A DNA stretch of 64,000 nt, taken from the NCBI GenBank assembly GCA_041392855.1, contig JAWKLD010000001.1:916001-980000 (forward strand). The letters are read 5' to 3'. The notes under the pieces are model-generated. The model ran no database searches. It had not been told where the DNA came from and saw only the letters and a list, made by a program, of their open reading frames with translations. This stretch comes from Flavipsychrobacter sp. GTDB taxonomy: Bacteria > Bacteroidota > Bacteroidia > Chitinophagales > Chitinophagaceae. Made by a program: the position numbers and the translations under genes. Of this stretch, positions 8,919 to 16,204 are shown one piece after another. Positions within the stretch are counted from its first letter, which is position 1. The number at the start of each line of letters is the position of its first letter.

Positions 8919-9902
8919 TTACATTTTCACTATACGTGTTGTAGTTGTTTGGTTGTCTCTTTTCATGGTTACAAAATACATACCCGATGGATAGTGGCTC
9001 ACATCAATAGTGTTTCTTCCTATGTTGATAGTTCCTGTGCTTAAGGTGCTACCGTTTATATTGATGATTTGATAAGTAGCTATTCCTTTAGCATTGTCTA
9101 TAGTAATATTGTTCGTGCAATGAGTAGGGTACACCTTCATGCCTTCTAGTGCTATAGTACCAACACTTGTGCTAGGTGGTACTATAGGTGTGTAGCGATA
9201 TACCGTTCCGCTGGTTGGGAAGCTGGTAAGACCTGTTTGTGGAGATGTAGCAGAAAAGCTATCTACTGTTGGGCTAGTATTGTTGCCTTTAAGGATGTAG
9301 AACTTATCCATGTTTCCAGTGCCCACATTTATATCTCTAATATAACCGGTTAACAACCCAAGAGGGAAGTAGGTAGAGAAAGAATTAATCTGAGATGCAC
9401 CATAGTGTAGCTCTACAATATTGCTTTGCTCGTACAACCATAGCTGTATGTTGACATAATTCTTTGTTGTACCACTCTGTGTTAACTCATCATAAAAACC
9501 CGCATTGGCTACCTCAATTTTTAATATTCTACTACCCATGTTACCATCTACTTGGTAGCGGATTGGAGACTGAGAAACGGAATCAGTATCAGAAAGCCCT
9601 CGGTCTACAATTTCAGCACTGATGATAGGAAACGCATCAGCACTTGAGCCTGTATCAGATACTGCTAATGAAGCACCAGATAGTATTATTTGTTTTACGT
9701 TCACTCCTTCTATTTTGAAGTCAAAAGGAATGTTGATAATGAAGGTAGAGTCTTCTGTCCAGGCCGTGGTGTCGCTGACGTTTACTCCTGTGCTTAGCGC
9801 TTGATAGTTATTGTTTCTTACAGTTACCTTGTACGGCATCTGCGCAAATGATAAAAGATTACATGCTAATAGTACTGTTAGTGTCAAAAGTAGTTTTCTC
9901 AT
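8919..9902 (-). CDS. T9SS type A sorting-domain protein, function unknown
   Basis: About 327 residues from the ATG at 9900-9902, which gives the cleaner signal peptide (MRKLLLTLTVLLACNLLSFAQ); an ATG two codons upstream (9908) is also possible. The body is beta-rich and looks like a jelly-roll or lectin-like module with no catalytic motif. The last ~75 residues carry the type A sorting signature: VYPTHCTNNITI, then YQIININGSTL, DVSHYPSGMYFV and a final basic strand. Export by type IX secretion and surface attachment are expected. A box reading AGGGGTATTTTTC (minus strand, around 9951) lies 49 bp upstream and may be its promoter. Confidence 0.85.
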   Translation of the reverse strand: MRKLLLTLTVLLACNLLSFAQMPYKVTVRNNNYQALSTGVNVSDTTAWTEDSTFIINIPFDFKIEGVNVKQIILSGASLAVSDTGSSADAFPIISAEIVDRGLSDTDSVSQSPIRYQVDGNMGSRILKIEVANAGFYDELTQSGTTKNYVNIQLWLYEQSNIVELHYGASQINSFSTYFPLGLLTGYIRDINVGTGNMDKFYILKGNNTSPTVDSFSATSPQTGLTSFPTSGTVYRYTPIVPPSTSVGTIALEGMKVYPTHCTNNITIDNAKGIATYQIININGSTLSTGTINIGRNTIDVSHYPSGMYFVTMKRDNQTTTTRIVKM

Positions 9903-9987
9903 ATACATAGTTTCTAAGTTTTATGCTCTTAAAACAACTCTGTAGAAAAATACCCCTATGCTCTGCCATACTTTTTATTTTTTTTAA

Positions 9988-10022
9988 GAAAAAAATGCCC
10001 GCCTGAATAAAACAAGCGAGCA
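9988..10022 (-). terminator. Intrinsic terminator of the DUF2202 gene
   Basis: On the minus strand TGCTCGCTTG (10022-10013) pairs over its whole 10 bp with CAGGCGGGCA (10005-9996), with two G-U pairs and a 7-nt loop, followed by a run of seven T (9995-9989). It lies 30 bp past the stop codon of the gene at 10052. Confidence 0.85.
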
Positions 10023-10051
10023 ATATATCAAATCAACCCCTACCTTTTTAT

Positions 10052-10690
10052 TTAGTTACTACCGTGCTCCTTTGGGCTATTTACGATAGCATCGTATTCT
10101 GCCTGTGTGATGTACTGTGGCGTGTAAGTACCATTTCTGCTGGTGAGCTGAGTATAAAACTCTCTCATGTGGTTTTTACTAGCTTTTTGCAAATTGCCAT
10201 ACACTGTTTTTATATTGTCCTGTGTTGCTTTGCTGATAGCATCTTGTAAGTCTTTTATATCCATATCTTCTATGGTAAGCCCTACGATAACGGCATCTAG
10301 CTCAGATTTTTGTCCTTTGGCCACCAGTGTATTATACAGCTGTTGTATGTCTGCGTTAGTAAATACACCCGCTGCGTTGTTGCCTATTGGGTCGGCAATG
10401 CCATATTGATCCAGTAGGTTTTTTACTGCGTCCATATGTTTTTGCTCACTACCACGAATATTTGACAAGAAAGTCATTGCAGGGTGCGAAACCAGTAAGG
10501 CATCATATACATCCCTTGCCATTTTTTCCTCCTCGCGTAGGAAGCTCAAGGCTGCTTTTTCTGCATCAGAAAGTGTTGCTGTCTGTGTAGTTTGTTGAGG
10601 GGTTACTTCATTGTCTTTTTTGCAAGAAGTAAAGCCTACTGTTGTGCCCAAAAGCGCTAGGGCTACTACTGCTGAAATTAAGTTTCTCAT
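10052..10690 (-). CDS. DUF2202 ferritin-like lipoprotein
   Basis: A 212-residue lipoprotein with lipobox GFTSC followed by KKD. The mature part is a helical bundle of the DUF2202 family: the EEEKMARDVYDAL helix supplies paired glutamates, the next helix has SEQKHMDAV, and a late helix has SKNHMREF. The spaced Glu/His residues imply a ferritin-like di-metal four-helix bundle in the periplasm or outer membrane. No physiological role for this family is known to me; metal or oxidative-stress handling is an inference from the fold. A good terminator follows the gene. Confidence 0.88.
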   Translation of the reverse strand: MRNLISAVVALALLGTTVGFTSCKKDNEVTPQQTTQTATLSDAEKAALSFLREEEKMARDVYDALLVSHPAMTFLSNIRGSEQKHMDAVKNLLDQYGIADPIGNNAAGVFTNADIQQLYNTLVAKGQKSELDAVIVGLTIEDMDIKDLQDAISKATQDNIKTVYGNLQKASKNHMREFYTQLTSRNGTYTPQYITQAEYDAIVNSPKEHGSN

Positions 10691-10853
10691 ATCGTTCTAG
10701 TTTTAAGGTTACCAATCATTGTTTAGTTAAATGTACCCTCGCAACTAGTAGTGTATGGCTACTAATGTTACATAGCGGATAAAAAAATGTGAATGTTTTG
10801 CTAACGAATCTCACACAGCCGTCGTTACTATAAAAGAAGAACAGAACAACGAT

Positions 10854-11060
10854 ATGAAACCATCTTTGGACGAAGTGTGGGCAGCTATAGTAAGGATGCA
10901 CCGACGAGTGACTGATAAGACAAGACTACCCGTGAGTAGCTTGCTGGAAGATATGGATGAGCATATAGATAATATACTACCCAGCTTGTTGTTCTTAGCA
11001 AAGGAGCAACGGATAAAGATAGACGCAGATAAAACTGTAATTACCGTAATGAACGGATAA
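10854..11060 (+). CDS. Small conserved-looking protein, possibly winged-helix
   Basis: A 68-residue ORF starting at an ATG after an A-rich stretch. Composition is normal for a soluble protein: a charged first helix, then PSLLFLAKEQRIKID and a beta pair DKTVITVMNG. The helix-then-wing order resembles a small winged-helix unit in which LAKEQRI is the recognition region, but this is only a fold guess. It is divergent from the DUF2202 gene and followed by the hairpin-repeat region. Confidence 0.5.
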   Translation: MKPSLDEVWAAIVRMHRRVTDKTRLPVSSLLEDMDEHIDNILPSLLFLAKEQRIKIDADKTVITVMNG

Positions 11061-11080
11061 AAACTAAGGTTGTGTAAGGG

Positions 11081-11246
11081 TACGAGATTACTCTTTATTA
11101 AATCGAGAGACTGCTTGTCTAAGTAGTCTATTTCTAAGGACGCATTGTAGCTATAGGCAGCTACTTACATATACGTGTAATGCAATAGGGGTATTGATTA
11201 TACGAGTCTTAATAAACGAGGCTGCTTGTCTAGGTGGCCTAAATTT
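11081..11246 (+). repeat. Two diverged hairpin repeats, third related copy in the adjacent terminator
   Basis: Two units about 110-120 bp apart share TACGAG, a TTAATAAA-like stretch and GAGRCTGCTTG. Each folds into a stem with a GTCT tetraloop: 11108-11129 and 11219-11240. The stems differ by compensatory changes, for example an A-T pair in the first (11110/11127) where the second has G-C (11221/11238), with further G-U substitutions. A third GAGGCTGCTTG (11353-11363) forms the 5' arm of the terminator just downstream. No gene explains this 414-bp stretch. Between the units lies AATAGGGGTATTG (11184-11196), a possible promoter element. Confidence 0.65.
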
Positions 11247-11351
11247 TAAATTTGGTTTAGTAACAATTTCATGGGTTGTTGCTCAGAAGATAGCTGAAGT
11301 ATAAAAAAGAATTGGGGGCGATTTTTTTTCTTATGCGGATGCTTCATACAT

Positions 11352-11386
11352 AGAGGCTGCTTGCAGAGGGCAGTCTCTTTTTTTTG
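11352..11386 (+). terminator. Intrinsic terminator closing the hairpin-repeat region
   Basis: AGAGGCTGC (11352-11360) pairs with GCAGTCTCT (11370-11378), including one G-T pair, around a 9-nt loop; a run of eight T follows (11379-11386). No ORF ends nearby on the plus strand within 290 bp, so it probably ends a non-coding transcript or read-through from 11060. Confidence 0.75.
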
Positions 11387-11474
11387 TAACCACTGGTTAT
11401 AAAATGATATAAAAAAGACAAAGGGTAGTGTATAATAATATTCCATTTATATATTTTCAGGGAAAAATTGAAAT

Positions 11475-11852
11475 ATGGCGCTCCTTAAATGGATCATAAT
11501 AATCCTCTCATTACTCAACTTTGGCTACATGGCAATAGATGGTGCTCGCGGTTTGATAATAGGCGACTATATACGACCTAAAACAGGGCAGCATGCAGGT
11601 CAACTTGGCCCTTGGGCTAAAGTTGTAGAAAAGGTAGGCGTCAACCCCGAGTCTACATTGATGAAGTGGCTATTTCTACTATGGGGTGCTGTGGGCATTG
11701 CTATGGCCATAGCATTTGGTATGGGAGTGGCCAATGCTCATAAAGGACTGTTGTATATGAGCATTGGCTCTTTATGGTATTTAGTACCCGGTACGGTGTT
11801 GAGTACTATTGTTATTATACTACTGCTTGTACGCATGAAGATGAAGCCCTAG
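11475..11852 (+). CDS. Small integral membrane protein
   Basis: 125 residues with three predicted membrane helices: about 4-20 (LLKWIIIILSLLNFGYMAI), 64-85 (KWLFLLWGAVGIAMAIAFGMG) and 98-118 (WYLVPGTVLSTIVIILLLV). A short loop with DGARGLIIGDYIRP and GPWAK lies between the first two. I recognise no functional motif; it looks like a conserved uncharacterised inner-membrane protein. It converges on the next gene with no gap. Confidence 0.7.
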   Translation: MALLKWIIIILSLLNFGYMAIDGARGLIIGDYIRPKTGQHAGQLGPWAKVVEKVGVNPESTLMKWLFLLWGAVGIAMAIAFGMGVANAHKGLLYMSIGSLWYLVPGTVLSTIVIILLLVRMKMKP

Positions 11853-12479
11853 CTAGGCCACCACAACATTCTCCAGCGCAAAGCTAAAAGGCTTGGCTTC
11901 GGCACCGCTGCCGCCACCTGTCATTACAATATCAGCACTAGAGATGCCTAGTAAAGATATTTCGGTATTGATCTGGCTGATGATGGCAGAGTTCAATACC
12001 TCGCCTTCCTCTATCTGAGAGACTATGCCTATCCATATCGTAGGTTTGAATTCAAATACGCTTTTCTGACCAGGTACAATGTTTGTTTTAGTAGCCAGCA
12101 AACTGCCATCTTTGTACACACCGGCATTGATAGCGCCCTGCGTTAGGTTGTTAGCAATAGCTACCTCCTTAATGCTGACGTGTGGTGCGCTCGATAGTTT
12201 TAAGATGTCTCCCGACTGGTCTTTTATCATTTCCCACTGCTGCCCATACTCGGCAGAGAACTTTGGAGTGTAATTGCCCCAAGAGTCTGACGCGCCTACC
12301 GAAAAACTATGAGGGAAGGTAAAAGGGTGGTTGTCTCCCTGTCCGCAATTTTTTATCACCTTCCAAGCCACTGCCAGCTCATCAAAACTGGGGGCTATGT
12401 TTTTTTGAAAGATGACGATCTGAGAATTGTTGACATCGTTGCTACGGTTGATGTAGTTCAATTTCACCGTTGTACTCAT
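11853..12479 (-). CDS. Conserved hypothetical protein
   Basis: A 208-residue protein without signal peptide. The sequence is beta-rich: KLNYINRSNDVNNSQIVIFQKN, AWKVIKNCGQGDNHPFTFP, then a long stretch of strands ending in a poly-Gly/Ser loop (MTGGGSGAEAKPFSF). I do not recognise the family and see no catalytic motif. Upstream at 12521-12530 on the minus strand is TTAGGGGTAT, 42 bp from the ATG, the same element and spacing seen before the gene at 8919-9902. The stop codon abuts the convergent membrane-protein gene. Confidence 0.65.
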   Translation of the reverse strand: MSTTVKLNYINRSNDVNNSQIVIFQKNIAPSFDELAVAWKVIKNCGQGDNHPFTFPHSFSVGASDSWGNYTPKFSAEYGQQWEMIKDQSGDILKLSSAPHVSIKEVAIANNLTQGAINAGVYKDGSLLATKTNIVPGQKSVFEFKPTIWIGIVSQIEEGEVLNSAIISQINTEISLLGISSADIVMTGGGSGAEAKPFSFALENVVVA

Positions 12480-12564
12480 GGCGTTGATTTTTTTAGATGG
12501 TTAAATAATGAACCGCTAAGATACCCCTAATGCCCGAGTAGGCAACCGTGAAAACACCCTGTTT

Positions 12565-12783
12565 TTATCTCCTCCAGTCTTTATCAATATTGCGGATGTG
12601 GTGCGTGTGTAGCCATGCCTCAAACTCGGCAGCATCGGGCGGCGTGTGTTGCACAATTTGCCCAGTGCGTAGGGCAATAACAAATACATCTATAGTGCGT
12701 GCATAGGCAGACAGCTCTGCGGCAGCGTGGGCAAAACCCGCAAAGCGGGCGGTGACGTTAGTCATACAGCGTTCGGTTTTCAT
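12565..12783 (-). CDS. Small hypothetical protein
   Basis: About 72 residues from the ATG at 12781-12783 (MKTERCMTNVTARF...). A longer frame to 12897 exists but its first 38 codons run into a palindromic repeat, so I prefer the internal ATG. The protein is soluble, with an Ala-rich helix (FAGFAHAAAELSAYA) and a short strand (IDVFVIAL). The base composition is visibly richer in G+C than the neighbouring core genes, which together with the adjoining repeats suggests an accessory region. Function unknown. Confidence 0.45.
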   Translation of the reverse strand: MKTERCMTNVTARFAGFAHAAAELSAYARTIDVFVIALRTGQIVQHTPPDAAEFEAWLHTHHIRNIDKDWRR

Positions 12784-12853
12784 ATTCTCATGATTAAAGT
12801 TTGATAGCCGAGCACCCGCCTGTATACAAAAAGACGTGGAACCCAACTTACCG

Positions 12854-12956
12854 CCATAGAGGTCGTAGGAGACCCGCACACGAATAAGAGAGCCCACGCC
12901 TTAGCGTGAGCGTTCTTACTTCGTCTTGTGCGCTGAAATTTCCTACGTTTCTATGG
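12854..12956. repeat. Imperfect palindromic element of about 103 bp (MITE-like)
   Basis: The left arm begins CCATAGA..CGTAGGA and ends GCCCACGC; the right arm is its diverged inverted copy, ending in TCCTACG..TCTATGG, with short insertions between arms. The two halves meet at CACGC-CTTA-GCGTG (about 12895-12908). The whole element could fold into one long hairpin in RNA or single-stranded DNA. No transposase is nearby. Confidence 0.65.
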
Positions 12957-13036
12957 CAAGACTAAAGCAATTACGCTTTAATATTTTCAAGTGTAAATGT
13001 AAGGTATTATGCGGGAAAAGGGGAGCGTGTTTTTAC

Positions 13037-13072
13037 CGTCATGGCGAGGAGTGCAATGACGAAGCCATCTCA
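13037..13072. repeat. Short dyad repeat of the GTCATnGCGAGGAG type
   Basis: CGTCAT (13037-13042) and ATGACG (13056-13061) enclose a GGCGAGGAGTGCA loop and are followed by AAGCCATCTC. The same general wording (GTCAT-GCGAGGAG...ACGAAGCAATCTC) occurs as dispersed repeats in many bacterial genomes, so I read it as a member of a widespread repeat family, not a gene. Confidence 0.65.
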
Positions 13073-13102
13073 AGATATAAGTGTTGTACTATCTGCTTTG
13101 TC

Positions 13103-13126
13103 CTTTCTTTGCTTGTCCAAAGAAAG
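13103..13126. repeat. Dyad repeat CTTTCTTTG-CTTGTC-CAAAGAAAG
   Basis: A perfect 9-bp inverted repeat with a 6-nt loop. Its extended context, with CCAAAGAAAG followed by AAAGAAAAGACGCCG, is a wording I know as a recurrent intergenic repeat in Bacteroidota. It is the third independent dyad in this gene-free 570-bp stretch. Confidence 0.65.
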
Positions 13127-13256
13127 AACGAAAGAAAAGACGCCGAAAATTTATCACACCCAAATTTTCGTGTAGCCTTGATGAGGCATAGTGCTGCTGT
13201 GCCGCCGAGCTTTAGATATTTGTCCTTTTATTTAGGTTGTTAGCTCAATAGCTCTT

Positions 13257-13331
13257 CGTCATTTCGAACCCCTTTAGGGTGAGAAATCTCATTCTTACTT
13301 ACTAGATGTCTCCCTTCGGTTCGACATGACG
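13257..13331. repeat. 75-bp palindromic repeat downstream of the OLD nuclease gene
   Basis: CGTCATTTCGAACC (13257-13270) pairs with GGTTCGACATGACG (13318-13331) with one mismatch. Inside are GAGAAATCTC and TAGATGTCTCCC, as in a common family of dispersed bacterial repeats (TCATTTCGA...AGAAATCTC...TCCCTTCGGTTCGA). It lies 22 bp past the stop of the gene at 13353 and could also act as its transcript end. Confidence 0.7.
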
Positions 13332-13352
13332 CGCTTTGATGTAGGAGATATG

Positions 13353-15218
13353 TTAGGAGTTTTGTGATTTAATAAAGTTGTACAGCCTTTCTGCTAAGTC
13401 TTTTGCTTCGGCGCTCATATCATCATAGGTGTTTATCTGTTCAACTGCTTTCTTAGCAAATCCTAATTTGTCATTTATAGTATCAGACTTGTAGGTATAC
13501 TTGCGTTTTAAACCTGTAACATTCTTTTCTATAAACTTTCCAATAGCATCTACTTTGTGTGGCTTTTTGTCAAATTTTTTGAAGTCTAGTTCTGCATCCT
13601 CAGGTTCTTTAGCTTCAATTACTCTTTTGATAACATCTTTTGTAAGTAGATTTTCTATTTCTCTACATTGTAATAGATAATACCTATCATCAAGCCTTTC
13701 TTGTAACTTTAAGTGCCTTTCATATTTCGCTTTTTTATTAACATGAGGTTGTCCGTCTAGCTTTAACCCAGCTCCGTCATTGTCTGTTACTAAGAATAGT
13801 TTCGCACACAGATGCTCCACATTTATATTGTCGTGTTCAGGATCTTCTGCATCAAGAAATGACCAATGAGTGATATTATTACCTGCGTATTCTACAAATG
13901 AGAAATGATAGTCTTCCTTGTATTTAATAGGTTTAGTCTTTTGTACCATTTCTAAATACTTACGTATGTATATCCTATCGGTTATACCCTCTACCCATAT
14001 AGTACAGTTGCTAAGAAAAACAGAAGATGTTCTAGCCCCTATCAGTTTTAGTACATTCTCGTCTCCAGAGGTTACATTTTCTACATCAAAATTGTCATTA
14101 TTTGTACGTCTGTTAAAAGTATAAGCAGATATGCTGTTATAGTCTAGTGTTATGTCTAAAAAATGATTAGAGTGTGTAGTCATGAAGTATTGAAAACTAT
14201 CAAACCTAGAATCTAGCAATGTTTCGATAAATAATCTCTGATAGCCTGGATGAAGGTGTGTTTCAGGCTCTTCAAAGAAGAAAATAGCATTTTCTCCTTG
14301 CTGCATAAACAGCTGGTAGGTAAGTATAATTATTGATTGTACACCGTCCCCCAATTCATGTATAGGACGCTCTCTATTTCCAATCTTTATATGTAAAGTT
14401 TTTGATTCTAGATGAGGTACAATGTTTACTTCCTTTTGGAAGAAAGAGTCTTCTAGGAATTTTTCAAACTCTTTTATTTTATTTCTTTTTGCTGTGTCTC
14501 CAAGTAGTAGCTTAGTAGTATCCTCATACAAAGAAAGGCCAGTAAATATATTTAAAGTGTCATTCTCTTTAAAGTATTCTTTTTGTGTATGCGTTTTGTA
14601 AATATCATTGAAGGCGTTTATGCCTACCTCTTGTTTAGGTGATAATCCTTTTAAGCTTCTTAGTACTGGGATATAGTATCTGTCAAATTTTGATTGTTCG
14701 GGCAATTTTTCATTTAAAAGTGAAAAAGTGTTTTTAAGATTATGTGTATATCTGTCATGTATAAATCTAGCAGTAGCATACCTATCTCGTATATTAATTT
14801 TAGACAAGCTATTAGACAAATTAGTAGTATCAATCGCGTTTGCAAAATTTCTATATGCTTCATCATATGAGTTTGCATTATGAATATCCCAATAGGTTAA
14901 TTTGTCAAAAATTTCTTGTAAATGTTCAATAACATCATTTAAATATTCTGCGGTATAATTTCTTAAGCCGCCATCTTTTAAATTGTTTAAAAATCGCTTA
15001 ATATGTATGTGTCTTGCTTTTGCATTGATATCTTTGTGTGCGTATCTATAATTTTTATCATAAAATAACCTTCTAAGCATTCTGCTTTTCCCTGAGTTAT
15101 TCGCACCTATAAATATGTTTATTCTTGATAGGCTGTCTATTATGTTCTTTTGGTCTTCATATTGACTTTTACAGAAATACTCACTAAATTTTTCATTCAA
15201 CTTTACCTCTTTATACAT
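13353..15218 (-). CDS. OLD-family ATPase with C-terminal TOPRIM nuclease domain
   Basis: A 621-residue fusion of an ABC/SMC-type ATPase and a TOPRIM nuclease, the architecture of OLD (overcoming lysogenization defect) proteins. Visible parts are the Walker A motif GANNSGKS (38-45), a long helical insert, the signature/Walker B region LGDGVQSIIIL and FFFEEPETHLHP, the H-loop TTHSNHFLD, then the TOPRIM glutamate in IWVEGITDR and the acidic pair in LVTDNDGAG, followed by REIENLL. All key residues are present, so it should be an active ATP-dependent DNase. There is no adjacent UvrD-like helicase, so it is not a Gabija pair; a stand-alone (class 1) OLD acting in phage defence is the best guess. 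Repeats flank its 3' end, and small membrane-protein genes diverge from its 5' end. Confidence 0.9.
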   Translation of the reverse strand: MYKEVKLNEKFSEYFCKSQYEDQKNIIDSLSRINIFIGANNSGKSRMLRRLFYDKNYRYAHKDINAKARHIHIKRFLNNLKDGGLRNYTAEYLNDVIEHLQEIFDKLTYWDIHNANSYDEAYRNFANAIDTTNLSNSLSKINIRDRYATARFIHDRYTHNLKNTFSLLNEKLPEQSKFDRYYIPVLRSLKGLSPKQEVGINAFNDIYKTHTQKEYFKENDTLNIFTGLSLYEDTTKLLLGDTAKRNKIKEFEKFLEDSFFQKEVNIVPHLESKTLHIKIGNRERPIHELGDGVQSIIILTYQLFMQQGENAIFFFEEPETHLHPGYQRLFIETLLDSRFDSFQYFMTTHSNHFLDITLDYNSISAYTFNRRTNNDNFDVENVTSGDENVLKLIGARTSSVFLSNCTIWVEGITDRIYIRKYLEMVQKTKPIKYKEDYHFSFVEYAGNNITHWSFLDAEDPEHDNINVEHLCAKLFLVTDNDGAGLKLDGQPHVNKKAKYERHLKLQERLDDRYYLLQCREIENLLTKDVIKRVIEAKEPEDAELDFKKFDKKPHKVDAIGKFIEKNVTGLKRKYTYKSDTINDKLGFAKKAVEQINTYDDMSAEAKDLAERLYNFIKSQNS

Positions 15219-15314
15219 ATATACGGTTTGTTTAAAAATACAAAAGCATATTCCTTAAGGTAGGGTGTTTTCACCCTCTTTCTTCTCCCTCCAAAAAATT
15301 ACTAAGATTAGGGA

Positions 15315-15344
15315 TTTGTAGCCCCTTGTTGTGTTCTACATTTG
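15315..15344 (+). promoter_or_regulatory. Promoter of the small membrane-protein cluster
   Basis: TTTG (15315-15318) and TACATTTG (15337-15344) are separated by 18 nt, matching TTTG-N(18-20)-TAnnTTTG. The start of transcription is predicted near 15351. An ATG inside the -7 box (15342) therefore cannot be the translation start of the downstream gene; the next ATG (15372) is used. The same divergent region (15219-15371) must hold the OLD gene promoter; a hairpin AGGGTG-TTTT-CACCCT lies at 15262-15277. Confidence 0.7.
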
Positions 15345-15371
15345 TATCAACAACAAAAAATAAATCACGCT

Positions 15372-15698
15372 ATGGGTACATTATCAGAAAAGCTATTAAT
15401 GCTTACGGTTCTTATCGCAACGACACATTTTATCTCCAAGTGTCTATTAATACTCCATCGCAGGCAGGCGGTTTATTTCGGGCAAAAACTATGGCATTCC
15501 TTCTTCTTTTATAGAGAGCAGAAAATACGCAAAACGGTTGAGGTGCGGGTAAAGCGTTTCTACATTGTGAGCAACAGGCAAAACAAACTGTTTTACTCGC
15601 TACTCACCTTTGCGCTTTTTGCTTATCTGGGCAGCTATGCCATTCATATTATAGACTTTATGCAGCCTATGCTGCACAAGCTGATAGCAGGCGTATAA
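15372..15698 (+). CDS. Small two-helix membrane protein, first gene of a four-gene small-ORF cluster
   Basis: 108 residues from the ATG 20 nt after the predicted transcription start. Two hydrophobic segments (about residues 8-28 and 76-96) flank a strongly basic loop rich in Arg, Lys and aromatic residues (RREQKIRKTVEVRVKRFY-like content). With both termini on one side, the basic loop should be cytoplasmic. I do not recognise the family. Three more tiny membrane ORFs follow on the same strand up to 16184, and the OLD nuclease is divergent. Confidence 0.6.
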   Translation: MGTLSEKLLMLTVLIATTHFISKCLLILHRRQAVYFGQKLWHSFFFYREQKIRKTVEVRVKRFYIVSNRQNKLFYSLLTFALFAYLGSYAIHIIDFMQPMLHKLIAGV

Positions 15699-15750
15699 AT
15701 ATAGGTGTGGGGGAGAGCGGGCATGTAAGGCACAAATAAAAAACACAAAG

Positions 15751-15834
15751 ATGGTGACACACACAATGGTAGGTCTGAAGATTGCGCTATTCCTGGGCAT
15801 ACTCACGTGTGTGTTGCTCATCGCCAACACGTAA
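15751..15834 (+). CDS. Very small membrane peptide (27 aa)
   Basis: ATG to TAA encodes 27 residues: a short polar start (MVTHTMVGLK) and one hydrophobic helix (IALFLGILTCVLLIAN). It lies 52 bp after the previous gene and 33 bp before the next, on the same strand. Size and hydrophobicity resemble single-pass peptides of toxin or regulatory type, but nothing proves translation. An A-rich stretch (AAAAAACACAAAG) precedes the ATG, as is usual for Bacteroidota start sites. Confidence 0.4.
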   Translation: MVTHTMVGLKIALFLGILTCVLLIANT

Positions 15835-15867
15835 ACAAGGCGTTTCAAAACAAAAAATAAAGGGACT

Positions 15868-16023
15868 ATGAAAATTTTACTCACCGTACTAGCATACATC
15901 ATGCTTAAGATGTACTTCGCACTATCGGTAATGATGGTAGCCGGCAATACCATATTCCACCCCCGTAGCAAGCGGCAACAGATGCAGCCACCCCCTTACA
16001 ATCCCAACAAACGTATGCGATGA
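15868..16023 (+). CDS. Small single-pass membrane protein (51 aa)
   Basis: ATG to TGA encodes 51 residues: a hydrophobic N-terminal helix of about 25 residues (MKILLTVLAYIMLKMYFALS and onward) and a basic, Pro/Gln-rich cytoplasmic-type tail (HPRSKRQQMQPPPYNPNKRMR). The stop overlaps the start of the next ORF as ATGA (16020-16023), a strong sign of translational coupling. The family is unknown to me. Confidence 0.55.
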   Translation: MKILLTVLAYIMLKMYFALSVMMVAGNTIFHPRSKRQQMQPPPYNPNKRMR

Positions 16024-16184
16024 ACAAGAGGGTATTTCGGCATAAAAAGCGTATATTTGCTATAGTTATTTTGTGCGTTATGTTATACCTATTTAGCTCT
16101 TTTACGCTACTCACCGCCACTTACGAAGTGTTTCGTATAAGTGCCCAAAAGGCTCATACGGCATACATTACGGCGGGTAAATAG
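16020..16184 (+). CDS. Small single-pass membrane protein (54 aa)
   Basis: Starts in the ATGA overlap with the preceding gene. 54 residues: a basic head (MNKRVFRHKKR), one membrane helix (IFAIVILCVMLYLFSSFTLL) and a short polar tail (TYEVFRISAQKAHTAY). Positive-inside charge predicts the N-terminus in the cytoplasm. It ends the cluster 100 bp before the rpsA promoter. The overlap makes this and the previous gene the best supported of the small ORFs. Confidence 0.55.
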   Translation: MNKRVFRHKKRIFAIVILCVMLYLFSSFTLLTATYEVFRISAQKAHTAYITAGK

Positions 16185-16204
16185 AGTGTTTGTTGTAACA
16201 ATTC

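Noticed and set aside
11246..11446. 66-codon minus-strand ORF
   Set aside because: It covers the terminator and hairpin region, is dominated by Lys/Phe/Gln runs from A/T tracts, and has no conserved-looking segment.
12926..13243. 105-codon plus-strand ORF containing RHGEECNDEAI
   Set aside because: It reads straight through three dyad repeats; this peptide wording is a typical by-product of the GTCATnGCGAGGAG repeat translated by chance. Cys/Lys-rich, no domain.
13353..15218. Gabija (GajA/GajB) or retron-type system
   Set aside because: The OLD protein would fit GajA, but no UvrD-like GajB, reverse transcriptase or other partner enzyme is present on either side.
15326..15514. Plus-strand 62-codon ORF starting inside the promoter
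   Set aside because: Its ATG lies upstream of the predicted transcription start and it is in another frame from the two-helix membrane protein.
15600..16120. Minus-strand ORFs opposite the small membrane cluster (123 and 71 codons)
   Set aside because: Antisense to the better supported plus-strand genes, which have a consensus promoter and an ATGA overlap; composition looks random.
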